DNA of 64,000 bases from Deltaproteobacteria bacterium (GTDB taxonomy: Bacteria > Myxococcota > UBA727 > VGSZ01), in contig JACOUT010000010.1 of the NCBI GenBank assembly GCA_016177705.1, positions 124,001 to 188,000 of the forward strand. The letters run 5' to 3'. Position numbers and translations under genes: made by a program. Shown piece by piece: positions 33,945-42,531 of the stretch (position 1 is its first letter; every line of letters starts with the position of its first letter). The notes below the pieces were generated by a model. That model was not told where the DNA came from. It worked only from the letters and a program-made list of their open reading frames with translations, and searched no databases.

Positions 33945-34967
33945 TCAGTCCGGCGGGTGCTCCTCGCGCCCGTCGGGGTGACGCGCGAAGCGGCGCGGCG
34001 ACAGGCCGTGCACCGGATCGTCGTCGTCGAAGGGCCAGCCGCCGAAACGCGTCGCGCGGTAGTCGCGGAAGGCCGCCTCGATCTCGCCGGTCGTGCTCAT
34101 GACGAACGGCCCGTACTGCACGACCGGCTCGCCGAGCGGCGCGCCCTGCAACAGCAGCGCCTCACACGGCTCGGGCCCCGCTACCAGCTCGACCTCGACG
34201 TCGGCGCGCAGGCGCAGCCCCGTTCCGTTGGCGATGCGCTCGCCGGCGAGCTGCGCGCCGCCGCCGCCGTAGAGGTAGAGCGCGCGCTCGCGCGCCACGA
34301 GCGCGCGCGGCACACGCACGCGCGCGCCCGCCTCGAGCGACAGCAGCCAAACCGCGACGTCGCTCTCTGGCTTGGTCGCGTAGCTGTGCGGCGGCGGCGC
34401 CAGCGCGCGCGTGTCGTCGAACGTGCCTGCCACCACGGTGACGACGGTGCGCCGGCCGGCGTCGTCGGTGACGGTGCGCGTCGGCACTTGCTCGCGCCAC
34501 TGCATGGTGAAGCACGGCTCGACCATCTTGTGGGCGCGCGGCAGGTTGAGCCAGAGCTGAAACAGCTCCAGCGGGTTGTCGGCGTCGACGCGCAACAGCG
34601 GGAACATCTCCGAGTGGACGATGCCGCGGCCCGCCGTCACCCACTGCACGTCGCCGGCGCCAAAGCGCGCCTTGGCGCCGAGCGAGTCCGCGTGGTCGCA
34701 GAAGCCGCGCTTCACGATGGTGATGGTCTCGAAGCCGCGGTGCGGGTGCTGCGGGAAGCCCGGCACGCGCTGCCCGTGGTACATGCGCCAGCCGTCCTTG
34801 CCAGCGAAGTCCTGGCCGAGCTCGCGGCCGGTAAGCGGCGCCGCCGGGGCGAGCGCGCCGTCACCCTTGGGATAGCGGTCGTGATGGTGGGCGCAGAACA
34901 GGAACGGATCGGTGGTCGGCCAGTGCAGGTCGAGCGAGAAGCGCGCGAGCAACGGTGAAGAGCCCAT
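33945..34967 (-). CDS. Pirin-family bicupin protein
   Basis: 340 residues with a long N-terminal stretch. The pirin cupin signature is HPHRGFETITIV with following GDVQWVTAGRGIVHSEM, giving the metal ligands (two His, one His, one Glu). Domain 2 has degraded ligands, as usual. Pirins have been reported as quercetin dioxygenases or redox regulators; the role here is open. It follows the iron-ADH gene by 54 bases and is probably cotranscribed with it. Confidence 0.92.
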   Translation of the reverse strand: MGSSPLLARFSLDLHWPTTDPFLFCAHHHDRYPKGDGALAPAAPLTGRELGQDFAGKDGWRMYHGQRVPGFPQHPHRGFETITIVKRGFCDHADSLGAKARFGAGDVQWVTAGRGIVHSEMFPLLRVDADNPLELFQLWLNLPRAHKMVEPCFTMQWREQVPTRTVTDDAGRRTVVTVVAGTFDDTRALAPPPHSYATKPESDVAVWLLSLEAGARVRVPRALVARERALYLYGGGGAQLAGERIANGTGLRLRADVEVELVAGPEPCEALLLQGAPLGEPVVQYGPFVMSTTGEIEAAFRDYRATRFGGWPFDDDDPVHGLSPRRFARHPDGREEHPPD

Positions 34968-35021
34968 GCCGACGGTCTACCGACTCGCGCCCGCCGCCGC
35001 CGCGGGCCAGGTGATCTCCGT

Positions 35022-36161
35022 TCAGCGCAGCGCGCTGATCATGCGGCGCACCGCCGGCTCGTCGAGCGCCACCGGGTTGGTGCCGAGATCGGCGTCGCCG
35101 AGCGTGAGCTGCACCAGCGCCTCGACGTCGGCGTCGACGACGCCGATCGCCCCGAGCGTGCGCGGGATGCCCGCGATCTCGTGCACGGTGCGCTCGACCA
35201 AGCCGAACAGCGCCTCGGCGTCGCGTAGGCCGAGCGCGCCCGCGGCCTCGGCGTAGAGCGGCCGCGCCTCGGCGAGGTTTTCGCGCAGCACGGCGAGCAG
35301 GAACACGCCGTTGGCCACGCCGTGCGGCACGCCCTTGTGCGCGCCAAGAGCGTGGCCGAAGGCGTGACAGGCGCCGAGCATGGCCGCGGAGATCGCTTGT
35401 CCGGCCAGGTTGGCGGCGAGCAGACAAGCGCCGCGCGCCCCGACGTCGTCGGGCGCGCGCAGGCTCTTGGCGAGCGCGGCATCGTCGCCGAGCAAGCGGC
35501 GCAGCGCCTCGACCGCGAGCGCGCTCGCGATCGGGTTGTGCAGCCGGCTCGCCAGCGCCTCGAGCGCGTGACTGACGGCGTCGACGCCCGTGGCGGCCGT
35601 GATGCCGCGCGGCAGGCCGACCAGCAGCGTCGGATCGAGGAAGGCGCACGCGGGCAACAGCGCGCTGTCCATCAGCACGCGCTTCCTGCCCTCGAGGTGG
35701 TCCTTGATGACGGCGAACTGGGTCGCCTCCGAGCCGGTGCCCGCCGTCGTCGGCACGCACACGAGCGGCGCCACCGTGGTGCGGATGGTCGCCATGCCCT
35801 CGAGCTCGGCGAGCCGCTTGCCCTTGGCGAGCACGGCGGCCACGCCCTTGGCGGTGTCCATCACCGAGCCGCCGCCGACCGCGAGCAGCCCGTCGACGCC
35901 GAGCTCGCGCGCCCGCCCGGCCAGGTCGTCGACGTGGCGCACGTCGGCGTCCGGCACCACGCCGTCGTCGATCAGGACCGCGCGCGCGCCGAGCGAGGCG
36001 AGCGGGCCCTCGAGCAGGCCGGCGACGCGCACGCCCCGATCGGTGATGACGGCGACGCGCTGGGCACGCTTGAGCGGCCCCTGCGACCCCGCGCGCGCGG
36101 CCGAGCCGGCGCCGAACACGACGGCGCTTGCTGCCGGATGAAGGAAGGGCGCGATCTCCAT
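35022..36161 (-). CDS. Iron-containing alcohol dehydrogenase / maleylacetate-reductase-like
   Basis: 379 residues. It has the nucleotide-binding GGGSVMDTAKG (about 96-106), the class signature PTTAGTGSEATQFAVI, and metal ligands Asp and His in GVDAVSHALEA and ACHAFGHALGAHKGVPHG. This is group III Fe-ADH; whether it acts on alcohols, aldehydes or maleylacetate is not clear. The ribosome site GAGG of this gene lies inside the last codons of the upstream lipoprotein gene, only 4 bases before, so the operon is tight. Confidence 0.9.
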   Translation of the reverse strand: MEIAPFLHPAASAVVFGAGSAARAGSQGPLKRAQRVAVITDRGVRVAGLLEGPLASLGARAVLIDDGVVPDADVRHVDDLAGRARELGVDGLLAVGGGSVMDTAKGVAAVLAKGKRLAELEGMATIRTTVAPLVCVPTTAGTGSEATQFAVIKDHLEGRKRVLMDSALLPACAFLDPTLLVGLPRGITAATGVDAVSHALEALASRLHNPIASALAVEALRRLLGDDAALAKSLRAPDDVGARGACLLAANLAGQAISAAMLGACHAFGHALGAHKGVPHGVANGVFLLAVLRENLAEARPLYAEAAGALGLRDAEALFGLVERTVHEIAGIPRTLGAIGVVDADVEALVQLTLGDADLGTNPVALDEPAVRRMISALR

Positions 36162-36165
36162 CGAG

Positions 36166-37476
36166 CTACCTCACGGTGAAGGACGCGATGCCGACCGCCT
36201 CGGGTACCAGCACGCTCTGGCCGTTGGCGCGGAAGTCGAAGCGCACGCTCCACGAGGTCGGCGCCTCCGGACCGTCGCCCACCACGATGACGACCGGCGT
36301 GCGGCCATCGATGGGCAGTTCTTCGGTGCGGCTGGGCGCGCGGTCGAAGCGGAAGAAGTCGCTCGCGTACTCCTCGTCGGCGGAGGCGACCACCTCGCCG
36401 CCGAGCAGCACGACGCCGAGGTCGTCCGCCTCGATCTCGATCACCACCGCGTCGGCGTTGGGCGGCGGCTCGAGGAAGCCCGTGTAGCGCACCACGAAGC
36501 CGCCAGGCGCCGCGGGCGCGCCCGGCACCAGCTCGTCGAGCACGGCGGCGCTCGGCGCATGCGTGAGCCATCCCGCCGGGCGCGACGAGGACGCGGCGGG
36601 CGTCGCCTCGTCGAGCTCCTCCAGCACGCGCTCTGCGCGCTGGTTGCCGAACAGGTCGGTGGGGATGGTGCCGTCGTCGAACAAGGCACCGAGCAGGAAG
36701 GCCTCGGCCAGAAGGCCGTTTTCGACGTCGGGCGCGGGGTCAACCAAATCAGGCAGCCCGTCGCCGTCGCTGTCGCTGGCGGCGTCGACGACGAGCAGCG
36801 CGTGCTCGCGGGGCGCCGAGCGGTTGCCGTAGCGATCGAGCGCGCTCGCGCGCAGCACCGCCGCGCCGGTCGTCGCCGGCACCCCCAACGCGGCCGCGCC
36901 GCCGCCCGAGATCCCGCCGCCGGCCGTGACGTCGACGCTGACGGCTGTCTCGCCGAGCTCGACGAGCGCGCTCTCCAGGTTGCCCTCGGCGTCGCTGGCG
37001 CGCACCGTGACGTCGAGCGTGCTGCCGGCGGCGACGCGCGCGCCCTCGGCCAGTGCCGCGCCGTTCTGCGTCAGCTCGAGCGCATCGAGCGTGGGCAGAC
37101 CGGAGTCGGGCGGCGGCGCCACCTCGAGCGGCAAACGCGCGCGCCCGATCAGGCCGCCGTCGTCGGTGACCTCGAGCTGCACCACGAAGCGGCCCGCGCT
37201 TTGGTACTGGTGCTGCCAAGTGGGCGCGCTGCCCTCGGCGAGCACCTCGGGCGGCGTGTCGTCGCCAAACGACAGCGACCAAGAGACGAGGCGGCCGTCG
37301 ACGTCGAGGCTGGCCGACGCGTCGAAGGCGCACTCCATACCGGCCGCGGCCTCGCCGGGCAGCGTCAACAGCGCCACCGGCTGCTGGTTGGCGACGACGA
37401 CGCGCGCGGGCGGCGGCGGCGCGCCGCAGGCGACGACGAAGGACACCACGAGGAAGCCCAAGCACGCGCGCGTCAT
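36166..37476 (-). CDS. Lipoprotein with PKD-like and PA14-like domains
   Basis: 436 residues. The signal peptide ends in VVAC (lipobox). A PKD-type domain follows (FDASASLDVDGRLVSWSLSFGD near 50-75), then Ig-like regions, a calcium-type SDSDGDGLPDLVDP motif and a C-terminal PA14-like domain (FVVRYTGFLEPPPNADAVVIEIEADDLGVVLLGG...). PA14 domains bind carbohydrate. It is coupled to the previous gene by a TGATG overlap. Confidence 0.76.
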   Translation of the reverse strand: MTRACLGFLVVSFVVACGAPPPPARVVVANQQPVALLTLPGEAAAGMECAFDASASLDVDGRLVSWSLSFGDDTPPEVLAEGSAPTWQHQYQSAGRFVVQLEVTDDGGLIGRARLPLEVAPPPDSGLPTLDALELTQNGAALAEGARVAAGSTLDVTVRASDAEGNLESALVELGETAVSVDVTAGGGISGGGAAALGVPATTGAAVLRASALDRYGNRSAPREHALLVVDAASDSDGDGLPDLVDPAPDVENGLLAEAFLLGALFDDGTIPTDLFGNQRAERVLEELDEATPAASSSRPAGWLTHAPSAAVLDELVPGAPAAPGGFVVRYTGFLEPPPNADAVVIEIEADDLGVVLLGGEVVASADEEYASDFFRFDRAPSRTEELPIDGRTPVVIVVGDGPEAPTSWSVRFDFRANGQSVLVPEAVGIASFTVR

Positions 37477-38951
37477 CACGGCACCCCCGCGCAGTCGAGC
37501 GGCGTCTCGGGCGCCGCGATGGAGAAGATGAAGGTCTGCGCGTCGACGATCTCGTCGCAGTCGACCTCGCCGTCGCCGTTGGTGTCGAGGTCGGGGGCGC
37601 CGTCGCGACCGTCGACGCGCACCACCTCGAACACGCTCGGCACGCTCTCGAACTCGGGTAGGAAGTTGTTGCCGACTCCGAGCACGCTCGACTCGGGCAG
37701 GGCAGACATGGAGCCGACGTCGGCGCCGACGATGCGGTTGCCCGACTCGATGACGCCGCGCGTATCGCCGCGGTTTCGGAAGGTGATGTTCTGCTCGCCG
37801 CCGACGGAGTTGACCACGGTGACTCCGGGATTGCCGTCGCCGTCCGAGTCGCGAACGCGCTCGTCGTCCTCGGACGAGGGCAAGGACTCGCCCTCGGGAT
37901 CGGCCAGCTCGGCGCCCGAGATCACCACCGAGGGCGGCGGGTCGAAGGCGGCGCCGAGCGCGGTGCCCGAGAGCGCGAACTCGGCGTGCACCAGGGGGAT
38001 GGCGTCGGTGAAGGCGGGCGGCGCTGTGTTGGTCACCTCGCCGACGATGCTGATCACCGGCGCCAAGGTGACGAAGCAGGTTTGCCAGTCGGCGACGACG
38101 TGATCGCCCTCCTGCACCATCTGCACGCGGATGATGGCCGGCGCCACCACGCACTGCGGGTTCGGCGTCAAGGTGCCGGCGGTCATCTTGACGCGCGCCG
38201 GCGAGAGCTGCGCGAAGGTGCCGGTCAGGTCGAACTGCGCCTCGCCGTCCGCGACGAAGCGCACGAGCGCGGTGGCGGAGACACCCGAGGGCTCGCGCGC
38301 GGTCACGATGGCCTCGGCGGGGGCGGCGGGCGCTTGCAGCGTGAAGGTGGCACTGGTGCCGCCGGCGCCGTCGTCCGCGACCACGACGCTGTCGGCCGAG
38401 AGCGCGCCCGCGCTCGTCGACAGCGCGACGCTCGAGCCCGCCGGCAGGCGGCGCGCGCCGAGCGTCAGCGTGATCACGGAGGCGCCGTCGGCGAGCGCGG
38501 CCGGTGGATCGGCGGTCAGGTGCAACGACGGCGCGCCCGAGGTCGGTGTCACGAACGACAGCTCGGCGGTGGCCGTGTCCTCGAGGTTCACGTCCCACAC
38601 CACGGTGGCGCGCACGGTCACCGGCTTGTCGGGGCGGCCGAGCAGCGCGTCCTCGGTGTCGGCGGTGAGCGTGACGCGCGCGCTGCCGTCCTCGTCCGGC
38701 ACCGCGGCCGACGACGACAACAGCCCGCCGCTCGAGGAGAAGGCGACCACGACGCCGCCCGGCGCCCCCGGCACCGTCGCTATCAGTGTCGTTGCGTCGA
38801 GGCCGTCGGCCTGAAGCTGCGTGCGCTCGGCCGTCAGCGTCAGCGGCGGCGGCGGCGTGGCGGCTTGCTGGTCGCACGCGAGCGCGGCGAAGGTTGCGAG
38901 CGCGAGCGCGGCGCGCGGCGCGCGCGAGCGAGGATGGGGCGGTCGGCGCAT
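37476..38951 (-). CDS. Lipoprotein with bacterial Ig-like domains
   Basis: 491 residues. A signal peptide ends in LAC (ALATFAALAC) and is followed by a short Pro linker. At least two invasin-like Ig domains are seen (LTAERTQLQADGLDATTL..., LTADPPAALADGASVITL...), then a beta-rich region, DSDGDGNPG and a C-terminal EF-hand-like DLDTNGDGEVDCDE. Calcium probably stiffens it. ATG 38951 has GGGAGG five bases upstream. It heads the four-gene minus-strand group (lipoprotein, lipoprotein, Fe-ADH, pirin). Confidence 0.8.
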   Translation of the reverse strand: MRRPPHPRSRAPRAALALATFAALACDQQAATPPPPLTLTAERTQLQADGLDATTLIATVPGAPGGVVVAFSSSGGLLSSSAAVPDEDGSARVTLTADTEDALLGRPDKPVTVRATVVWDVNLEDTATAELSFVTPTSGAPSLHLTADPPAALADGASVITLTLGARRLPAGSSVALSTSAGALSADSVVVADDGAGGTSATFTLQAPAAPAEAIVTAREPSGVSATALVRFVADGEAQFDLTGTFAQLSPARVKMTAGTLTPNPQCVVAPAIIRVQMVQEGDHVVADWQTCFVTLAPVISIVGEVTNTAPPAFTDAIPLVHAEFALSGTALGAAFDPPPSVVISGAELADPEGESLPSSEDDERVRDSDGDGNPGVTVVNSVGGEQNITFRNRGDTRGVIESGNRIVGADVGSMSALPESSVLGVGNNFLPEFESVPSVFEVVRVDGRDGAPDLDTNGDGEVDCDEIVDAQTFIFSIAAPETPLDCAGVP

Positions 38952-39104
38952 GTCACCTCCCGAGCGGGCCCCGATGGGACGCGGAGTTGACGCGTGAGTC
39001 AATCCCGCCTCGCGATGTAACCAGTTGTTTTCCAAAGGAAACGAGCGTGACGAGACGGTCAGCGTTTGTAACGCGCCGCCATCAATCCTCCCCTGTTTGC
39101 TGTG

Positions 39105-39130
39105 CCATACTGAACCGGGGTTCAGTATGG
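39105..39130 (+). promoter_or_regulatory. SOS (LexA-type) operator overlapping dinB start
   Basis: CCATACTGAAC-CGGG-GTTCAGTATGG is a perfect 11-bp inverted repeat with a 4-base spacer. Its core arms CTGAAC...GTTCAG match the outer arms I recall for LexA boxes in Myxococcus and related Deltaproteobacteria; the central bases differ from that consensus. The right arm contains the dinB ATG (39127-39129), so bound repressor would block both transcription start and translation entry. Assignment to LexA is an inference from the arms and the target gene. Confidence 0.72.
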
Positions 39131-40431
39131 CTGACATGCAACCGCTGGCACGCATCGCCTGTCTCGACCTCGACACCTTCTTCGTGTCGGTCGAGCGCCT
39201 GTTGCACCCGGAGCTGGTCGGGCGACCCGTCGTCGTCGGTGGCCATCGCGGCGCGCGCGGCGTGGTGCTGGCGGCGAGCTACGAGGTGCGCCCCTTCGGC
39301 GTGCGCTCGGGCATCTCGCTGCGCGACGCCGATCGGCTCGCGCCGAAAGACACCGTGTTCCTGCCGGGGACGCACGGCGTCTACTCGGAGTACGCGCACA
39401 AGGTCCGGCTGATCGCGCAGGGCTTCACGCCCGAGAGCCGCGTCGCCAGCATCGACGAGATGTACCTCGACTTCCACGGCTGCGAGGAGCTGTATCGCCA
39501 CCCCAGCGACGTCGACGGCGACGCCACCATCGAGCGCGTCTGTCGCGAGATGACCGCGACCATCAAGCGCGAGCTCGGCCTGCCCTCGAGCTGTGGCATC
39601 GGCGCGAGCAAGACCATCGCCAAGGTGGCGTCAGGCGTCGCCAAGCCCGCCGGCGTGCGGCTGGTCCGCGCCGGCGACGAGGCCGCCTTTCTCGCGCCGC
39701 TGCCGGTGCACAAGCTCCCCGGCATCGGCCCCGTCGGCGAGCAGCGCTTGCGCGAGCTCGGCATCCACACGCTCGGCCAGCTCGCCGGCACGCGCGTCGA
39801 CGAAGTGAAGTCGTTCTTTGGCGTGCGCGCCGGCGATCTGATCCTGCGCGCGCGCGGCGTCGTCGCCGTTGCTGGCACCCAGCTCGGCCGCGAGCGGCCG
39901 GCCTTTCGCGAGCACGATCCCGAGGGCGAGACGCTCGGCAGCATCTCGAACGAGCGCACCTTCGAGGAGGATCTGCGCGTGCCGGGTGACGTCGAAGCGC
40001 GCCTGTGCGCGCTGGTCGAGCGCGTCTGTTGGCGCGCGCGCAAGCGCGGCGTGCGGGCGCGCACCGTCACGCTCAAGCTGCGCTACTCGGACTTCGAGAC
40101 GCTGACGCGCAGCCGCACCTTTCACCCGACCAACTCGGAGATCGACGTGCTCCCCGTCGTGCTCGACCTCTATCGGAAGACGCGCACCAGGAGGATGCCG
40201 GTGCGCCTCGTCGGCATTCAGCTCAGCAACCTGCGCGAGCCCGAGCCGCAGCTCGAGCTCGAGCTCGACGCCAAGGAGCGCTTGCACCTGAGCGTCGACA
40301 CCATCCGCGAGCGGTACGGCTTCGACGCCGTCGGCGCCGCCGGCGCTCGCAGGGCAACGGCGCGGATCTTGCTCGATGAGGGGCGATGGGCCGGCGGCCG
40401 GGCTTGGCTGCGGCACCGAGGTGACCGATGA
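39127..40431 (+). CDS. dinB: DNA polymerase IV (Y-family)
   Basis: 434 residues from ATG 39127, or 431 from ATG 39136. The catalytic acids are present: D14 and D16 (CLDLDTFF) and D110-E111 (SIDEMYLD). Also seen are GIGASKTIAKVAS, the helix-hairpin-helix KLPGIGPVGEQRL and a little-finger domain. It copies damaged DNA during the SOS response. The start codon lies in the operator palindrome, and the gene overlaps the next by four bases. The C-terminus lacks an evident beta-clamp peptide. Confidence 0.93.
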   Translation: MADMQPLARIACLDLDTFFVSVERLLHPELVGRPVVVGGHRGARGVVLAASYEVRPFGVRSGISLRDADRLAPKDTVFLPGTHGVYSEYAHKVRLIAQGFTPESRVASIDEMYLDFHGCEELYRHPSDVDGDATIERVCREMTATIKRELGLPSSCGIGASKTIAKVASGVAKPAGVRLVRAGDEAAFLAPLPVHKLPGIGPVGEQRLRELGIHTLGQLAGTRVDEVKSFFGVRAGDLILRARGVVAVAGTQLGRERPAFREHDPEGETLGSISNERTFEEDLRVPGDVEARLCALVERVCWRARKRGVRARTVTLKLRYSDFETLTRSRTFHPTNSEIDVLPVVLDLYRKTRTRRMPVRLVGIQLSNLREPEPQLELELDAKERLHLSVDTIRERYGFDAVGAAGARRATARILLDEGRWAGGRAWLRHRGDR

Positions 40432-41027
40432 CCAGCTTCCACGACGAGATCGAGCGCCGCGCCGGCGGCGACCGCGACGAGCGGACCCGCACCACTCATG
40501 CAGCGCTGTGCCTCCTCGCACCCTGGTTGAGCGCGTATGGACGCAGCGTCGCCGCGCGCAGCAGCGGAGACACCACCGCCTTCGAGCCGGGTGACGAGGG
40601 CGTGCGTGACCACGCCGACTTGATCGACCGCGTGGCGGCGCGCGCGCACGTCTCGCACAGTCGCGCCGCCGAAGTGGCGGGCGTGGTCGCCGCCGTGCTC
40701 GCCGAGGGCGAGCAGCAGGCGCGCCTGCTCGCGCCGGACGTGCCGCGCGACCTCGCCGATCTGTTCTTCGGTCACCCGCAGGCGCCATCGATGCCGCGCG
40801 CCGCGCCGCACGCGCCCGAGTCGCACGTCGCCGACGAGCGCCGCACGTTGTCGTCGGCCCATCCGGGGGCGGCGCACCCGTTGGCGACCGCGCACCCGAC
40901 CGCGCAGCGCGGCTCGGTGATCGAGCCCGACCCGCACCGCGACGCCAAGCTCTCCTCGGGGGCCGGTACGCTCGATCGCGCCGAGCGCACGCTCGCCACC
41001 GGCGTGCCCAAGGGCAAGGTGCCGTAG
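40428..41027 (+). CDS. Unknown protein translationally coupled to dinB (DUF2267-like helical region)
   Basis: 199 residues. An ATGA overlap with dinB means both should share SOS control. A region near residues 60-115 (DHADLIDRVAARAHVSHSRAAEVAGVVAAVL...VPRDLADLF) has the look of DUF2267 helices; this is a weak match. The C-terminal ~75 residues are Pro/His/Ala-rich and probably disordered (ARPHAPESH..., SSGAGTLDRAE). No catalytic motif was seen. It may be a regulator or partner of the polymerase, or simply part of a damage response. Confidence 0.68.
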   Translation: MTSFHDEIERRAGGDRDERTRTTHAALCLLAPWLSAYGRSVAARSSGDTTAFEPGDEGVRDHADLIDRVAARAHVSHSRAAEVAGVVAAVLAEGEQQARLLAPDVPRDLADLFFGHPQAPSMPRAAPHAPESHVADERRTLSSAHPGAAHPLATAHPTAQRGSVIEPDPHRDAKLSSGAGTLDRAERTLATGVPKGKVP

Positions 41028-41037
41028 TTGACCCCCG

Positions 41038-42510
41038 TCAGCCCTTGACGAGCCGCGGCCGCGGTCGATCGTCCCCGCCCTTGGCCTCGCCCTCCACCTC
41101 CGTGGGCGGCGTGGTCGCGGGCGCCGTCTCCGACGACGGCGGCGGGGGCTCGGGCGGGCGCACCGGCCCGCTCACCTCGCCGGGCGCAGCCGCCGTCGGG
41201 CCGCTGGTCTCCCGCCGCTCGTTGGCGAGGATGGGCGGCTGGGTGCCGCGCTGCGCCTCGATCTCGACGCGCGCTACGCGCTTCTCGTCGGCGTCGCGCA
41301 CGACGAAGGTGTGACCGGCGAAGGCGACGCGGTCACCTCGCTGTGGCATGCGGCCGGTGCGCGCGATCAAGAAGCCGCCGAGCGTCTCGTAGCCGCTGTC
41401 GGTCGGGAACTGCAGCCCGAGCGCCTCGCCGATCTCGTAGAGGCTGGCGCGTCCCTCGGCGAGCAGCCGGCCGTCCTCGAGGCGCTTGACCGGCGTCTCG
41501 TCCTCGTCGTGCTCGTCGTGGATGGGGCCGACGATCTCCTCGAGCACGTCCTCGAACGCGACGATGCCGGCGGTGCCGCCGTACTCGTCGACCACCACGG
41601 CAAGGTGGGTCTTCTTCTTCTGAAACAACTTGAGCAGATCGCTCGTGCGCATCAGCTCGGGCACGAACAGCATCGGTCGCAGGTGGTCCTTGAGCGAGAA
41701 GGGCTTCTTCTCCGCCAGCACGTTCAACAGATCCTTGGTGTGAAAGAAGCCCTTCACCTCGTCGAGGTTGTCGTCGAACACCGGCAGGCGCGAGTGGCCC
41801 TTCTCATGCACCTCGGCCAGCACCTCGTCGAGGGTGGCGCCGATGGGCACCGACGAGATCTCGGTGCGCGGCACCATCACCTCGCGCACCAGCGTGTCGC
41901 CCAGATCGAAGATTGACTTGAGCATCCGCCCCGACGCCTTGTCGAGCACGCCCTCCTTGGAGGCGAGCTGAATGCTCGACAACAGCTCGTCCTCAGTCAC
42001 GTTCGGCCCCTCGTGCGCCGTGCCGCCCCCCGAGGCGCGCCGCAGGAACGCGGAGAAGCGCGTGAAGGCCCAGACGAGCGGAAAGCTCACCACGTAGGTG
42101 GCGAGCACGAACGGCATCAAGGTCGGCGCCACGGCGGCTGCGTTCACCTTGGCGAAGGCGCGCGGCGTCAGCTCACCGAGCAGCAAGAGCGCGATGACCG
42201 CGACCGCCACGCCGACGTCGACCCAGATACTCGAGAACATGCGATCGGCGACCAGCGCCGCCAGCACGGCGACGGTCGTGTTCGCGGCCTTCTTGCCGGT
42301 CAGCGTCGTCGTGATCGCGTGTTGCGGCTTGTCGATCCAGAACTGGAGCAAGCGCGCGCGGCGCCCGCCCGCGTCGATGATGGCGCGCGTCTTCGCCTCC
42401 GACAGCGCTGACAACGCCGTCTCGGCCGCCGAATACACGACCGACAGCACCAAACCGACGACGAGGATGAGCACCTCGCCGCCCGAGATTTGCACGTCCA
42501 GGTCAGGCAC
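41038..42510 (-). CDS. CNNM/CorC-type membrane protein with CBS pair
   Basis: 490 residues. The N-terminal CNNM (DUF21) domain has about four hydrophobic segments (VLILVVGLVLSVVYSAAETALSAL..., LGELTPRAFAK). A CBS pair follows (REVMVPRTEISSVPIG to AVVVDEYGGTAGIVAFEDVLEEIVG), then the CorC_HlyC domain (GFLIARTGRMPQRGD) and a Pro/Glu tail. Family members export or balance Mg2+ and Co2+. It starts 21 bases after the GAF gene. Confidence 0.92.
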   Translation of the reverse strand: MPDLDVQISGGEVLILVVGLVLSVVYSAAETALSALSEAKTRAIIDAGGRRARLLQFWIDKPQHAITTTLTGKKAANTTVAVLAALVADRMFSSIWVDVGVAVAVIALLLLGELTPRAFAKVNAAAVAPTLMPFVLATYVVSFPLVWAFTRFSAFLRRASGGGTAHEGPNVTEDELLSSIQLASKEGVLDKASGRMLKSIFDLGDTLVREVMVPRTEISSVPIGATLDEVLAEVHEKGHSRLPVFDDNLDEVKGFFHTKDLLNVLAEKKPFSLKDHLRPMLFVPELMRTSDLLKLFQKKKTHLAVVVDEYGGTAGIVAFEDVLEEIVGPIHDEHDEDETPVKRLEDGRLLAEGRASLYEIGEALGLQFPTDSGYETLGGFLIARTGRMPQRGDRVAFAGHTFVVRDADEKRVARVEIEAQRGTQPPILANERRETSGPTAAAPGEVSGPVRPPEPPPPSSETAPATTPPTEVEGEAKGGDDRPRPRLVKG

Positions 42511-42531
42511 GAGCGCGCCCCCGGGTCGGCG

